Assembly: GCA_036937835.1 (NCBI GenBank)
Contig: CM072877.1
Span: 656,001 to 720,000 of the forward strand
Direction: 5' to 3'
DNA length: 64,000 nucleotides
Origin: Pampus argenteus
Lineage: Eukaryota > Chordata > Actinopteri > Scombriformes > Stromateidae
Of the stretch, positions 1-11,190 are shown one piece after another. Every line of letters starts with the position of its first letter. Positions within the stretch are counted from its first letter, which is position 1. The notes under the pieces were generated by a model. It was not told where the DNA came from. It searched no databases and was given only the letters and a program-made list of their open reading frames with translations. The translations under genes were made by a program, and so were the position numbers.

Positions 1-26
1 GCCTGGGAATACCAGGTGCTGTAAGC
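1..26 (+). rRNA. 5S rRNA, P-type, 3' part only
   Basis: The window opens inside a P-type gene. Only the last 26 nt (GCCTGGGAAT to GTAAGC) are present, followed by CCTTTTCTG. Confidence 0.85.
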
Positions 27-765
27 CTTTTCTGTGCTCTACCCAAACTGCAGAGGACGCTGCTGCCTCTTGTGTGCAGACAGAGCAAAGAGCGAACTTA
101 TTAGCTGCTTTTTCATTGGTGCCTCTTCAGAGTAAATTAGTTTAACCAAACTTATATATAGACCCCAGTCACATCTATTTTCATGTCAAATAATATAGGT
201 TACTAGATAAGATTACATATTGTATGTCGCATGTCCATCATAATGATCTTTACATTCATTAAAATGTCAACATGATGAGAAAATATGTTTTTCTTGTAAA
301 TGAAAATACTGAAACAACAATCACAAAGCTTTTATCTTTGTAATTACCCCAGGTTGTCCTTTTCATAGGCTCTTTTGTTAAATTACATCATTTCTTAAAG
401 CAACTAAAATCATTTCCTTCTTTGAGAAAAGAAAAAAACAACAACAAGCTCTGCACGTACCGTATTTTCAGGTAAGGGGAAAGAGAAAATATCTAAGAAA
501 AAACAGGTATTTTTCTACACATGGCTTGTTGGGGTTAACTGTCAAAGGAACAAATTAAAAGACTAAAACCATCACCTGTTGAATACTTCACAGGTACGTT
601 TCAGAAGAGAACGTTTAAATGTCGTATGTTTTAAGATGCCTTCCAAAGCCTGATATGATCTATACATACGTTATTTACACATGTTGATCAAACGTGAAAT
701 AAAATACCCACAGAGGAGGAAACAGCGTCCTCTGCAGTTTGCATAGAGCAGTAAAAAAAAAAAAA

Positions 766-883
766 GCTTACAGCACCTGGTATTCCCAGGTGGTCTCCCA
801 TCCAGGTACTAACCAGGCCCTAACCTGCTTAGCTTCCGAGATCAGACGAGATCGGGCGCGCTCAGGGTGGTGTGGCCGTAAGC
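766..883 (-). rRNA. 5S rRNA, M-type, first of tandem pair
   Basis: A 118-nt match to vertebrate 5S rRNA, the Pol III-transcribed RNA of the large ribosomal subunit. Like all M-type copies it differs from the standard teleost 5S mainly at nt 12 (C), 61 (T) and 63 (A). Helix I ends GCTTAC/GTAAGC pair perfectly. This copy also has A for G at nt 93 and C for T at nt 79. It is followed by a second M-type gene in the same orientation instead of a P-type. Confidence 0.9.
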
Positions 884-1052
884 AAAGGAAACAGACACAC
901 ACAGGGTATTTATAGATGCCGTAACGCCACACTCTCTCACATGTGCGGTGATTGTATATGTCGACACTGAATGGAAACACGACACCCTGACGATGACACA
1001 AAGTCAGCCAGTTTGCATAGAGCAGTAAAAAAAAGAAAAAAGAAAAAAGAAA
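884..1052. repeat. Shortened spacer between two tandem M-type genes
   Basis: Begins as the M-type upstream region, then switches at about 1011-1014 (GTCAGCCAG, then TTTGCATAGAGCAG) to the sequence that normally lies before an M-type 3' end. The normal sequences share only CAG at this joint. The P-type gene and most of the spacer are missing. The same joint recurs at about 2620-2627. Confidence 0.8.
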
Positions 1053-1170
1053 GCTTACAGGACCTGGTATTCCCAGGCGGTCTCCCATTCAAGTACTAAC
1101 CAGGCCCTAACCTGCTTAGCTTCCGTGATCAGACGAGATCGGGCGCGCTCAGGGTGGTGTGGCCGTAAGC
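1053..1170 (-). rRNA. 5S rRNA, M-type, second of tandem pair
   Basis: M-type with private changes at nt 110 (G to C), nt 82 (G to A) and one near nt 46. The T-tract is broken by C. Confidence 0.9.
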
Positions 1171-1520
1171 GAAGGAAACAGACACACACAGGGTTTTTAT
1201 AGATGCCGTAACGCCACACTCTCTCACATATGCAGTGATTGTATATGTCGATACTGAATGGAAACACGACACCCTGACGATGACACAAAGTCAGCCAGTA
1301 ACAGCTGTAACTGTGCGTTCCTCTCCAGGTCAACCTGTAGACATTATTACTTAATACACAGTCTATATCATTCTTCTTAATGTTGGGGGATTGTATGACT
1401 GGAATCAGAGGTTCTTGATCCCAAAATACGGTGATGTGTTAACCCTTCATCAATCGGAACAGACGATCGCGATGCTGTTGATCGACATGTATGAATACCC
1501 TGTGTGTGTCAGTTTCCTTG

Positions 1521-1638
1521 GCTTACGGCCATACCACCCTGAACGAGCCCGATCTCGTCTGATCTCGCAAGCTAACTAGGGTTGGGCCTGGTTAGTACTT
1601 GCATGGGAGACCGCCTGGGAATACCAGGTGCTGTAAGC
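1521..1638 (+). rRNA. 5S rRNA, P-type
   Basis: Full-length 118-nt 5S-like gene. P-type copies share A23, A26, C48, CT at 56-57, T63 and C82 against the usual vertebrate/teleost G23, C26, G48, GC, C63 and G82. Positions 56, 57 and 63 lie in box A (about nt 50-64) and 82 in box C (about 80-97) of the internal promoter defined in Xenopus. Either a divergent expressed variant or a family of 5S pseudogenes; sequence alone does not decide. The upstream box is TATGAATA here. Confidence 0.85.
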
Positions 1639-2373
1639 CTTTTCTGTGCTCTACGCAAACTGCAGAGGACGCTGCTGCCTCTTGTGTGCAGACAGAGCAA
1701 AGAGCGAACTTATTAGCTGCTTTTTCATTGGTGCCTCTTCAGAGTAAATTAGTTTAACCAAACTTATATATAGACCCCAGTCACATCTATTTTCATGTCA
1801 AATAATATAGGTTACTAGATAAGATTACATATTGTATGTCGCATGTCCATCATAATGTTCTTTACATTCATTAAAATGTCAACATGATTAGAAAATATGT
1901 TTTTCTTGTAAATAAAAATACTGAAACAACAATCACAAAGCTTTTATCTTTGAAATGACCCCAGGTTGTCCTTTTCATAGGCTTTTTTGTTAAATTACAT
2001 CATTTCTTAAAGCAACTAAAATCATTTCCTTCTTTGAGAAAAGAAAAAAACAACAACAAGCTCTGCACGTACCGTATTTTCAGGTAAGGGGAAAGAGAAA
2101 ATATCTGAGAAAAAACAGGTATTTTTCTACACATGGCTTGTTGGGGTTAACTGTCAAAGGAACAAATTAAAAGACTAAAACCATCACCTGTTGAATACTT
2201 CACAGGTACGTTTCAGAAGAGAACATTTAAATGTCGTATGTTTTAAGATGCCTTCCAAATCCTGATATTATCTATACATACGTTATTTACACATGTTGAT
2301 CAAACGTGAAATAAAATACCCACAGAGGAGGAAACAGCGTCCTTTGCAGTTTGCATAGAGCAGTAAAAAAAAA

Positions 2374-2491
2374 GCTTACAGCACCTGGTATTCCCAGGCG
2401 GTCTCCCATCCAAGTACTAACCAGGCCCTAACCTGCTTAGCTTCCGAGATCAGACGAGATCGGGCGCGCTCAGGGTGGTGTGGCCGTAAGC
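2374..2491 (-). rRNA. 5S rRNA, M-type, first of tandem pair
   Basis: Matches the M-type consensus of the array. First gene of the second three-gene unit, 1,608 bp after the one at 766. Confidence 0.93.
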
Positions 2492-2664
2492 AAAGGAAAC
2501 AGAAACACACAGGGTATTTATAGATGCCGTAACGCCACACTCTCTCACATGTGCGGTGATTGTATATGTCGACCGACACTGAATGGAAACACGACACCCT
2601 GACGATGACACAAAGTCAGCCAGTTTGCATAGAGCAGTAAAAAAAAGAAAAAAGAAAAAAGAAA

Positions 2665-2782
2665 GCTTACAGCACCTGGTATTCCCAGGCGGTCTCCCAT
2701 TCAAGTACTAACCAGGCCCTAACCTGCTTAGCTTCCGAGATCAGACGAGATCGGGCGCGCTCAGGGTGGTGTGGCCGTAAGC
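2665..2782 (-). rRNA. 5S rRNA, M-type, second of tandem pair
   Basis: M-type with nt 82 G to A, as in 1053-1170; otherwise consensus. Confidence 0.93.
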
Positions 2783-2805
2783 GAAGGAAACAGACACACA
2801 CAGGG

Positions 2806-2813
2806 TTTTTATA
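2806..2813 (-). promoter_or_regulatory. TATA-like box of M-type 5S (exemplar)
   Basis: Reads TATAAAAA on the minus strand at -31 to -24 of the gene at 2665-2782. Many other M-type copies have TATAAATA at the same distance. Upstream TATA-like elements near -28 are known from vertebrate 5S genes, where they assist the internal promoter. Confidence 0.7.
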
Positions 2814-3101
2814 GATGCCGTAACGCCACACTCTCTCACATATGCAGTGATTGTATATGTCGATACTGAATGGAAACACGACACCCTGACGATGACACAA
2901 AGTCAGCCAGTAACAGCTGTAACTGTGCGTTCCTCTCCAGGTCAACCTGTAGACATTATTACTTAATACACAGTCTATATCATTCTTCTTAATGTTGGGG
3001 GATTGTATGACTGGAATCAGAGGTTCTTGATCCCAAAATACGGTGATGTGTTAACCCTTCATCAATCGGAACAGACGATCGCGATGCTGTTGATCGACAT
3101 G

Positions 3102-3109
3102 TATAAATA
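3102..3109 (+). promoter_or_regulatory. TATA-like box of P-type 5S (exemplar)
   Basis: TATAAATA at -31 to -24 of the P-type gene at 3133, the same spacing as on the M-type side. It is followed by the shared segment CCCTGTGTGTGTC. Nearly all P-type copies keep it. Exceptions are 1490-1497 (TATGAATA) and the TATTAATA copies at 38279, 39603 and 63054. Confidence 0.7.
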
Positions 3110-3132
3110 CCCTGTGTGTGTCAGTTTCCTTG

Positions 3133-3250
3133 GCTTACGGCCATACCACCCTGAACGAGCCCGATCTCGTCTGATCTCGCAAGCTAACTAGGGTTGGGCC
3201 TGGTTAGTACTTGCATGGGAGACCGCCTGGGAATACCAGGTGCTGTAAGC
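3133..3250 (+). rRNA. 5S rRNA, P-type
   Basis: P-type consensus; ends the second three-gene unit. Confidence 0.85.
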
Positions 3251-3988
3251 CTTTTCTGTGCTCTACGCAAACTGCAGAGGACGCTGCTGCCTCTTGTGTG
3301 CAGACAGAGCAAAGAGCGAACTTATTAGCTGCTTTTTCATTGGTGCCTCTTCAGAGTAAATTAGTTTAACCAAACTTATATATAGACCCCAGTCACATCT
3401 ATTTTCATGTCAAATAATATAGGTTACTAGATAAGATTACATATTGTATGTCGCATGTCCATCATAATGTTCTTTACATTCATTAAAATGTCAACATGAT
3501 TAGAAAATATGTTTTTCTTGTAAATGAAAATACTGAAACAACAATCACAAAGCTTTTATCTTTGTAATTACCCCAGGTTGTCCTTTTCATAGGCTTTTTT
3601 GTTAAATTACATCATTTCTTAAAGCAACTAAAATCATTTCCTTCTTTGAGAAAAGAAAAAAACAACAACAAGCTCTGCACGTACCGTATTTTCAGGTAAG
3701 GGGAAAGAGAAAATATCTGAGAAAAAACAGGTATTTTTCTACACATGGCTTGTTGGGGTTAACTGTCAAAGGAACAAATTAAAAGACTAAAACCATCACC
3801 TGTTGAATACTTCACAGGTACGTTTCAGAAGAGAACGTTTAAATGTCGTATGTTTTAAGATGCCTTCCAAAGCCTGATATGATCTATACATACGTTATTT
3901 ACACATGTTGATCAAACGTGAAATAAAATACCCACAGAGGAGGAAACAGCGTCCTCTGCAGTTTGCATAGAGCAGTAAAAAAAAAAAA
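3251..3988. repeat. Inter-unit spacer (exemplar)
   Basis: About 740 bp of A+T-rich spacer between the P-type 3' end and the next M-type 3' end. The first ~45 bp (TGCTCTACGCAAACTGCAG onward) are an inverted copy of the last ~45 bp. The rest is unique within the unit and holds no recognisable gene, ORF of note or other RNA. Units differ here by linked variants (CTTCAGAG or CTTCACAG; GTAATTACCCC or GAAATGACCCC) that define unit subfamilies. Confidence 0.8.
3252..3255 (+). terminator. Short oligo-T terminator of P-type 5S (exemplar)
   Basis: Only four T follow the P-type gene (GCCTTTTCTG). This is the minimum for Pol III termination and clearly weaker than the T-tract of the M-type genes. Confidence 0.55.
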
Positions 3989-4096
3989 GCTTACAGCACC
4001 TGGTATTCCCAGGCGGTCTCCCATCCAAGTACTAACCAGGCCCTAACCTGCTTAGCTTCCGAGATCAGGCGCGCTCAGGGTGGTGTGGCCGTAAGC
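3989..4096 (-). pseudogene. 5S rRNA, M-type, 10-bp deletion
   Basis: Only 108 nt. Ten bases around nt 30-40 are missing (GAGATCAG runs straight into GCGCGCTC on the plus strand). This removes much of a helix III strand, so a stable 5S is unlikely although box A and box C remain. Confidence 0.85.
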
Positions 4097-4444
4097 GAAG
4101 GAAACAGACACACACAGGGTTTTTATAGATGCCGTAACGCCACACTCTCACATGTGCGGTGATTGTATATGTCGATACTGAATGGAAACACGACACCCTG
4201 ACGATGACACAAAGTCAGCCAGTAACAGCTGTAACTGTGCGTTCCTCTCCAGGTCAACCTGTAGACATTATTACTTAATACACAGTCTATATCATTCTTC
4301 TTAATGTTGGGGGATTGTATGACTGGAATCAGAGGTTCTTGATCCCAAAATACGGTGATGTGTTAACCCTTTATCAATCGGAACAGACGATCGCGATGCT
4401 GTTGATCGACATGTATAAATACCCTGTGTGTGTCAGTTTCCTTG

Positions 4445-4562
4445 GCTTACGGCCATACCACCCTGAACGAGCCCGATCTCGTCTGATCTCGCAAGCTAAC
4501 TAGGGTTGGGCCTGGTTAGTACTTGCATGGGAGACCGCCTGGGAATACCAGGTGCTGTAAGC
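4445..4562 (+). rRNA. 5S rRNA, P-type
   Basis: P-type consensus, paired with the deleted M-type copy at 3989. Confidence 0.85.
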
Positions 4563-5313
4563 CTTTTCTGTGCTCTACGCAAACTGCAGAGGACGCTGCT
4601 GCCTCTTGTGTGCAGACAGAGCAAAGAGCGAACTTATTAGCTGCTTTTTCATTGGTGCCTCTTCAGAGTAAATTAGTTTAACCAAACTTATATATAGACC
4701 CCAGTCACATCTATTTTCATGTCAAATAATATAGGTTACTAGATAAGATTACATATTGTATGTCGCATGTCCATCATAATGTTCTTTACATTCATTAAAA
4801 TGTCAACATGATTAGAAAATATGTTTTTCTTGTAAATGAAAATACTGAAACAACAATCACAAAGCTTTTATCTTTGTAATTACCCCAGGTTGTCCTTTTC
4901 ATAGGCTCTTTTGTTAAATTACATCATTTCTTAAAGCAACTAAAATCATTTCCTTCTTTGAGAAAAGAAAAAAACAACAACAAGCTCTGCACGTACCGTA
5001 TTTTCAGGTAAGGGAAAGAGAAAATATCTAAGAAAAAACAGGTATTTTTCTACACATGGCTAGTTGGGGTTAACTGTCAAAGGAACAAATTAAAAGACTA
5101 AAACCATCACCTGTTGAATACTTCACAGGTACGTTTCAGAAGAGAACGTTTAAATGTCGTATGTTTTAAGATGCCTTCCAAAGCCTGATATGATCTATAC
5201 ATACGTTATTTACACATGTTGATCAAACGTGAAATAAAATACCCACAGAGGAGGAAACAGCGTCCTCTGCAGTTTGCATAGAGCAGTAAAAAAAAGAAAA
5301 AAGAAAAAAAAAA

Positions 5314-5431
5314 GCTTACAGCACCTGGTATTCCCAGGCAGTTTCCCATCCAAGTACTAACCAGGCCCTAACCTGCTTAGCCTCCGAGATCAGACGAGAT
5401 CGGGCGCGCTCAGGGTGGTGTGGCCGTAAGC
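5314..5431 (-). rRNA. 5S rRNA, M-type
   Basis: Three private changes: two in the box C region (plus strand GGCAGTTTCCC) and one near nt 50 (GCCTCCGAG). Confidence 0.9.
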
Positions 5432-5781
5432 GAAGGAAACAGACACACACAGGGTATTTATAGATGCCGTAACGCCACACTCTCTCACATGTGCGGTGAT
5501 TGTATATGTCGATACTGAATGGAAACACGACACCCTGACGATGACACAAAGTCAGCCAGTAACAGCTGTAACTGTGCGTTCCTCTCCAGGTCAACCTGTA
5601 GACATTATTACTTAATACACAGTCTATATCATTCTTCTTAATGTTGGGGGATTGTATGACTGGAATCAGAGGTTCTTGATCCCAAAATACGGTGATGTGT
5701 TAACCCTTTATCAATCGGAACAGACGATCGCGATGCTGTTGATCGACATGTATAAATACCCTGTGTGTGTCAGTTTCCTTG

Positions 5782-5899
5782 GCTTACGGCCATACCACCC
5801 TGAACGAGCCCGATCTCGTCTGATCTCGCAAGCTAACTAGGGTTGGGCCTGGTTAGTACTTGCATGGGAGACCGCCTGGGAATACCAGGTGCTGTAAGC
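5782..5899 (+). rRNA. 5S rRNA, P-type
   Basis: P-type consensus. Confidence 0.85.
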
Positions 5900-6637
5900 C
5901 TTTTCTGTGCTCTACGCAAACTGCAGAGGACGCTGCTGCCTCTTGTGTGCAGACAGAGCAAAGAGCGAACTTATTAGCTGCTTTTTCATTGGTGCCTCTT
6001 CAGAGTAAATTAGTTTAACTAAACTTATATATAGACCCCAGTCACATCTATTTTCATGTCAAATAATATAGGTTACTAGATAAGATTACATATTGTATGT
6101 CGCATGTCCATCATAATGTTCTTTACATTCATTAAAATGTCAACATGATTAGAAAATATGTTTTTCTTGTAAATGAAAATACTGAAACAACAATCACAAA
6201 GCTTTTATCTTTGTAATTACCCCAGGTTGTCCTTTTCATAGGCTCTTTTGTTAAATTACATCATTTCTTAAAGCAACTAAAATCATTTCCTTCTTTGAGA
6301 AAAGAAAAAAACAACAACAAGCTCTGCACGTACCGTATTTTCAGGTAAGGGGAAAGAGAAAATATCTAAGAAAAAACAGGTATTTTTCTACACATGGCTA
6401 GTTGGGGTTAACTGTCAAAGGAACAAATTAAAAGACTAAAACCATCACCTGTTGAATACTTCACAGGTACGTTTCAGAAGAGAACGTTTAAATGTCGTAT
6501 GTTTTAAGATGCCTTCCAAAGCCTGATATGATCTATACATACGTTATTTACACATGTTGATCAAACGTGAAATAAAATACCCACAGAGGAGGAAACAGCG
6601 TCCTCTGCAGTTTGCATAGAGCAGTAAAAAAAAAAAA

Positions 6638-6755
6638 GCTTACAGCACCTGGTATTCCTAGGCGGTCTCCCATCCAAGTACTAACCAGGCCCTAACTTGC
6701 TTAGCTTCCGAGATCAGACGAGATCGGGAGCGCTCAGGATGGTGTGGCCGTAAGC
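6638..6755 (-). rRNA. 5S rRNA, M-type, degenerate
   Basis: At least four changes from the M consensus (plus strand TTCCTAGG, TAACTTGC, GGGAGCGC, CAGGATGG). One of the most diverged M copies and possibly a pseudogene. Its upstream region is also altered (TTATAGCTGCTG). Confidence 0.8.
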
Positions 6756-7105
6756 GACGGAAACAGACACACACAGGGTATTTATAGCTGCTGTAACGCC
6801 ACACTCTCTCACATGTGCGGTGATTGTATATGTCGATACTGAATGGAAACACGACACCCTGACTATGACACAAAGTCAGCCAGTAACAGCTGTAACTGTG
6901 CGTTCCTCTCCAGGTCAACCTGTAGACATTATTACTTAATACACAGTCTATATCATTCTTCTTAATGTTGGGGGATTGTATGACTGGAATCAGAGGTTCT
7001 TGATCCCAAAATACGGTGATGTGTTAACCCTTTATCAATCGGAACAGACGATCGCGATGCTGTTGATCGACATGTATAAATACCCTGTGTGTGTCAGTTT
7101 CCTTG

Positions 7106-7221
7106 GCTTACGGCCATACCACCCTGAACGAGCCCGATCTCGTCTGACTGCAAGCTAACTAGGGCTGGGCCTGGTTAGTACTTGCATGGGAGACCGCCTG
7201 GGAATACCAGGTGCTGTAAGC
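7106..7221 (+). rRNA. 5S rRNA, P-type, 2-bp deletion
   Basis: 116 nt: TGATCTCGCAAG has become TGACTGCAAG near nt 42-46. Also has AGGGCTGGGCC. The same 2-bp loss occurs at 11075, 12394 and 17158. Confidence 0.8.
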
Positions 7222-7958
7222 CTTTTCTGTGCTCTACGCAAACTGCAGAGGACGCTGCTGCCTCTTGTGTGCAGACAGAGCAAAGAGCGAACTTATTAGC
7301 TGCTTTTTCATTGGTGCCTCTTCAGAGTAAATTAGTTTAACCAAACTTATATATAGACCCCAGTCACATCTATTTTCATGTCAAATAATATAGGTTACTA
7401 GATAAGATTACATATTGTATGTCGCATGTCCATCATAATGTTCTTTACATTCATTAAAATGTCAACATGATTAGAAAATATGTTTTTCTTGTAAATGAAA
7501 ATACTGAAACAACAATCACAAAGCTTTTATCTTTGAAATGACCCCAGGTTGTCCTTTTCATAGGCTTTTTTGTTAAATTACATCATTTCTTAAAGCAACT
7601 AAAATCATTTCCTTCTTTGAGAAAAGAAAAAAACAACAACAAGCTCTGCACGTACCGTATTTTCAGGTAAGGGGGAAGAGAAAATATCTGAGAAAAAACA
7701 GGTATTTTTCTACACATGGCTTGTTGGGGTTAACTGTCAAAGGAACAAATTAAAAGACTAAAACCATCACCTGTTGAATACTTCACAGGTACGTTTCAGA
7801 AGAGAACATTTAAATGTTGTATGTTTTAAGATGCCTTCCAAATCCTGATATTATCTATACATACGTTATTTACACATGTTGATCAAACGTGAAATAAAAT
7901 ACCCACAGAGGAGGAAACAGCGTCCTTTGCAGTTTGCATAGAGCAGTGAAAAAAAAAA

Positions 7959-8076
7959 GCTTACAGCACCTGGTATTCCCAGGCGGTCTCCCATCCAAGT
8001 ACTAACCAGGCCCTAACCTGCTTAGCTTCTGAGATCAGACGAGATCGGGCGCGCTCAGGGTGGTGTGGCCGTAAGC
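7959..8076 (-). rRNA. 5S rRNA, M-type
   Basis: One private change near nt 48 (plus strand CTTCTGAG). The T-tract is shorter and followed by C (plus strand GTGAAAA). Confidence 0.9.
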
Positions 8077-8426
8077 GAAGGAAACAGACACACACAGGGT
8101 ATTTATAGATGCCGTAACGCCACACTCTCTCACATGTGCGGTGATTGTATATGTCGATACTGAATGTAAACACGACACCCTGACGGTGACACAAAGTCAG
8201 CCAGTAACAGCTGTAACTGTGCGTTCCTCTCCAGGTCAACCTGTAGACATTATTACTTAATACACAGTCTATATCATTCTTCTTAATGTTGGGGGATTGT
8301 ATGACTGGAATCAGAGGTTCTTGATCCCAAAATACGGTGATGTGTTAACCCTTTATCAATCGGAACAGACGATCGCGATGCTGTTGATCGACATGTATAA
8401 ATACCCTGTGTGTGTCAGTTTCCTTG

Positions 8427-8544
8427 GCTTACGGCCATACCACCCTGAACGAGCCCGATCTCGTCTGATCTCGCAAGCTAACTAGGGTTGGGCCTGGTTA
8501 GTACTTGCATGGGAGACCGCCTGGGAATACCAGGTGCTGTACGC
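8427..8544 (+). rRNA. 5S rRNA, P-type, GTACGC end
   Basis: P-type whose 3' end is GTACGC instead of GTAAGC, which mismatches the 5' GCTTAC in helix I. Confidence 0.8.
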
Positions 8545-9285
8545 CTTTTCTGTGCTCTACGCAAACTGCAGAGGACGCTGCTGCCTCTTGTGTGCAGACA
8601 GAGCAAAGAGCGAACTTATTAGCTGCTTTTTCATTGGTGCCTCTTCACAGTAAATTAATTTAACCAAACTTATATATAGACCCCAGTCACATCTATTTTC
8701 ATGTCAAATAATATAGGTTACTAGATAAGATTACATATTGTATGTCGCATGTCCATCATAATGTTCTTTACATTCATTAAAATGTCAACATGATTAGAAA
8801 ATATGTTTTTTTTTGTAAATGAAAATACTGAAACAACAATCACAAAGCTTTTATCTTTGTAATTACCCCAGGTTGTCCTTTTCATAGGCTCTTTTGTTAA
8901 ATTACATCATTTCTTAAAGCAACTAAAATCATTTCCTTCTTTGAGAAAAGAAAAAAACAACAACAAGCTCTGCACGTACCGTATTTTCAGGTAAGGGGAA
9001 AGAGAAAATATCTAAGAAAAAACAGGTATTTTTCTACACATGGCTTGTTGGGGTTAACTGTCAAAGGAACAAATTAAAAGACTAAAACCATACCCTGTTG
9101 AATACTTCACAGGTACGTTTCAGAAGAGAACGTTTAAATGTCGTATGTTTTAAGATGCCTTCCAAAGCCTGATATGATCTATACATACGTTATTTACACA
9201 TGTTGATCAAACGTGAAATAAAATACCCACAGAGGAGGAAACAGCGTCCTCTGCAGTTTGCATAGAGCAGTAAAAAAAAAAAAAA

Positions 9286-9403
9286 GCTTACAGCACCTGG
9301 TATTCCCAGGCGGTCTCCCATCCAAGTACTAACCAGGCCGTAACCTGCTTAGCTTCCGAGATCAGACGAGATCGGGCGCGCTCAGGGTGGTGTGGCGGTA
9401 AGC
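9286..9403 (-). rRNA. 5S rRNA, M-type
   Basis: Two private changes (plus strand GGCCGTAACC and GTGGCGGTAAGC). Confidence 0.9.
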
Positions 9404-9753
9404 GAAGGAAACAGACACACACAGGGTATTTATTGATGCCGTAACGCCACACTCTCTCACATGTGCGGTGATTGTATATGTCGACACTGAATGGAAACAC
9501 GACACCCTGACGATGACACAAAGTCAGCCAGTAACAGCTGTAACTGTGCGTTCCTCTCCAGGTCAACCTGTAGACATTATTACTTAATACACAGTCTATA
9601 TCATTCTTCTTAATGTTGGGGCATTGTATGACTGGAATCAGAGGTTCTTGATCCCAAAATACGATGATGTGTTAACCCTTTATCAATCGGAACAGACGAT
9701 TGCGATGCTGTTGATCGACATGTATAAATACCCTGTGTGTGTCAGTTTCCTTG

Positions 9754-9871
9754 GCTTACGGCCATACCACCCTGAACGAGCCCGATCTTGTCTGATCTCG
9801 CAAGCTAACTAGGGTTGGGCCTGGTTAGTACTTGCATGGGAGACCGCCTGGGAATACCAGGTGCTGTAAGC
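9754..9871 (+). rRNA. 5S rRNA, P-type
   Basis: P-type with C to T at nt 36 (CGATCTTGTC). Confidence 0.85.
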
Positions 9872-10606
9872 CTTTTCTGTGCTCTACGCAAACTGCAGAG
9901 GACGCTGCTGCCTCTTGTGTGCAGACAGAGCAAAGAGCGAACTTATTAGCTGCTTTTTCATTGGTGCCTCTTCAGAGTAAATTAGTTTAACCAAACTTAT
10001 ATATAGACCCCAGTCACATCTATTTTCATGTCAAATAATATAGGTTACTAGATAAGATTACATATTGTATGTCGCATGTCCATCATAATGTTCTTTACAT
10101 TCATTAAAATGTCAACATGATTAGAAAATATGTTTTTCTTGTAAATGAAAATACTGAAACAACAATCACAAAGCTTTTATCTTTGTAATGACCCCAGGTT
10201 GTCCTTTTCATAGGCTTTTTTGTTAATTACATCATTTCTTAAAGCAACTAAAATCATTTCCTTCTTTGAGAAAAGAAAAAAACAACAAGCTCTGCATGTA
10301 CCGTATTTTCAGGTAAGGGGAAAGAGAAAATATCTAAGAAAAAACAGGTATTTTTCTACACATGGCTTGTTGGGGTTAACTGTCAAAGGAACAAATTAAA
10401 AGACTAAAACCATCACCTGTTGAATACTTCACAGGTACGTTTCAGAAGAGAACGTTTAAATGTCGTATGTTTTAAGATGCCTTCCAGAGCCTGATATGAT
10501 CTATACATAGGTTATTTACACATGTTGATCAAACGTGAAATAAAATACCCACAGAGGAGGAAACAGCGTCCTCTGCAGTTTGCATAGAGCAGTAAAAAAA
10601 AAAAAA

Positions 10607-10724
10607 GCTTACAGCACCTGGTATTCCCAGGCGGTCTCCCATTCAAGTACTAACCAGGCCCTAACCTGCTTAGCTTCCGAGATCAGACGAGATCGGGCGC
10701 GCTCAGGGTGGTGTGGCTGTAAGC
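10607..10724 (-). rRNA. 5S rRNA, M-type
   Basis: Has nt 7 G to A (plus strand GGCTGTAAGC), shared with 11926, 16690 and 18009, and nt 82 G to A. Confidence 0.9.
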
Positions 10725-11074
10725 GAAGGAAACAGACACACACAGGGTATTTATAGATGCCGTAACGCCACACTCTCTCACATGTGCAGTGATTGTATAT
10801 GTCGACACTGAATGGAAACACGACACCCTGACGATGACACAAAGTCAGCCAGTAACAGCTGTAACTGTGCGTTCCTCTCCATGTCAACCTGTAGACATTA
10901 TTACTTAATACACAGTCTATATCATTCTTCTTAATGTTGGGGCATTGTATGACTGGAATCAGAGGTTCTTGATCCCAAAATACGGTGATGTGTTAACCCT
11001 TTATCAATCGGAACAGACATTCGCGATGCTGTTGATCGACATGTATAAATACCCTGTGTCTGTCAGTTTCCTTG

Positions 11075-11190
11075 GCTTACGGCCATACCACCCTGAACGA
11101 GCCCGATCTCGTCTGACTGCAAGCTAACTAGGGTTGGGCCTGGTTAGTACTTGCATGGGAGACCGCCTGGGAATACCAGGTGCTGTAAGC
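11075..11190 (+). rRNA. 5S rRNA, P-type, 2-bp deletion
   Basis: 116 nt with the TGACTGCAAG deletion. Upstream reads CCTGTGTCTGTC, as in the other members of this 1,319-bp subfamily. Confidence 0.8.

Larger units (their letters stand above)
2783..3132. promoter_or_regulatory. Divergent 5S-5S spacer (exemplar)
   Basis: This 350-bp segment separates the 5' ends of the M-type gene (2665-2782) and the P-type gene (3133-3250). The same segment, with few changes, is in every unit. The outer 30-40 bp on each side are inverted copies of each other and hold the TATA-like boxes. The middle is unrelated between the two sides and shows no gene. It would act as a shared upstream region for two divergent Pol III genes (inference). 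Confidence 0.7.

Noticed and set aside
1055..1333. Recurrent minus-strand ORFs of 77-92 codons (MTWRGTHSY... type), repeated over 30 times
   Set aside because: They read through the M-type 5S gene and its upstream spacer. Their similarity comes from the tandem repeat, and they break freely with indels in the 5S gene.
2091..2110. Splice-like TTTTCAGGTAAGG in the inter-unit spacer
   Set aside because: It has the look of acceptor plus donor, but there is no exon-like frame around it and it is simply repeated with the unit.
3003..3191. Recurrent plus-strand ORFs of 60-62 codons (YDWNQRFL... type)
   Set aside because: They start at TTG in the divergent spacer and end inside the P-type 5S gene. 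They are by-products of the repeated rDNA, not conserved proteins.
3251..3988. Other small RNA genes (tRNA, U1, U2, U6, SL RNA) linked to 5S, as in some animals
   Set aside because: I looked for tRNA box A/B pairs and snRNA cores in the spacer and recognised none. A covariance-model search would be needed to exclude them fully.
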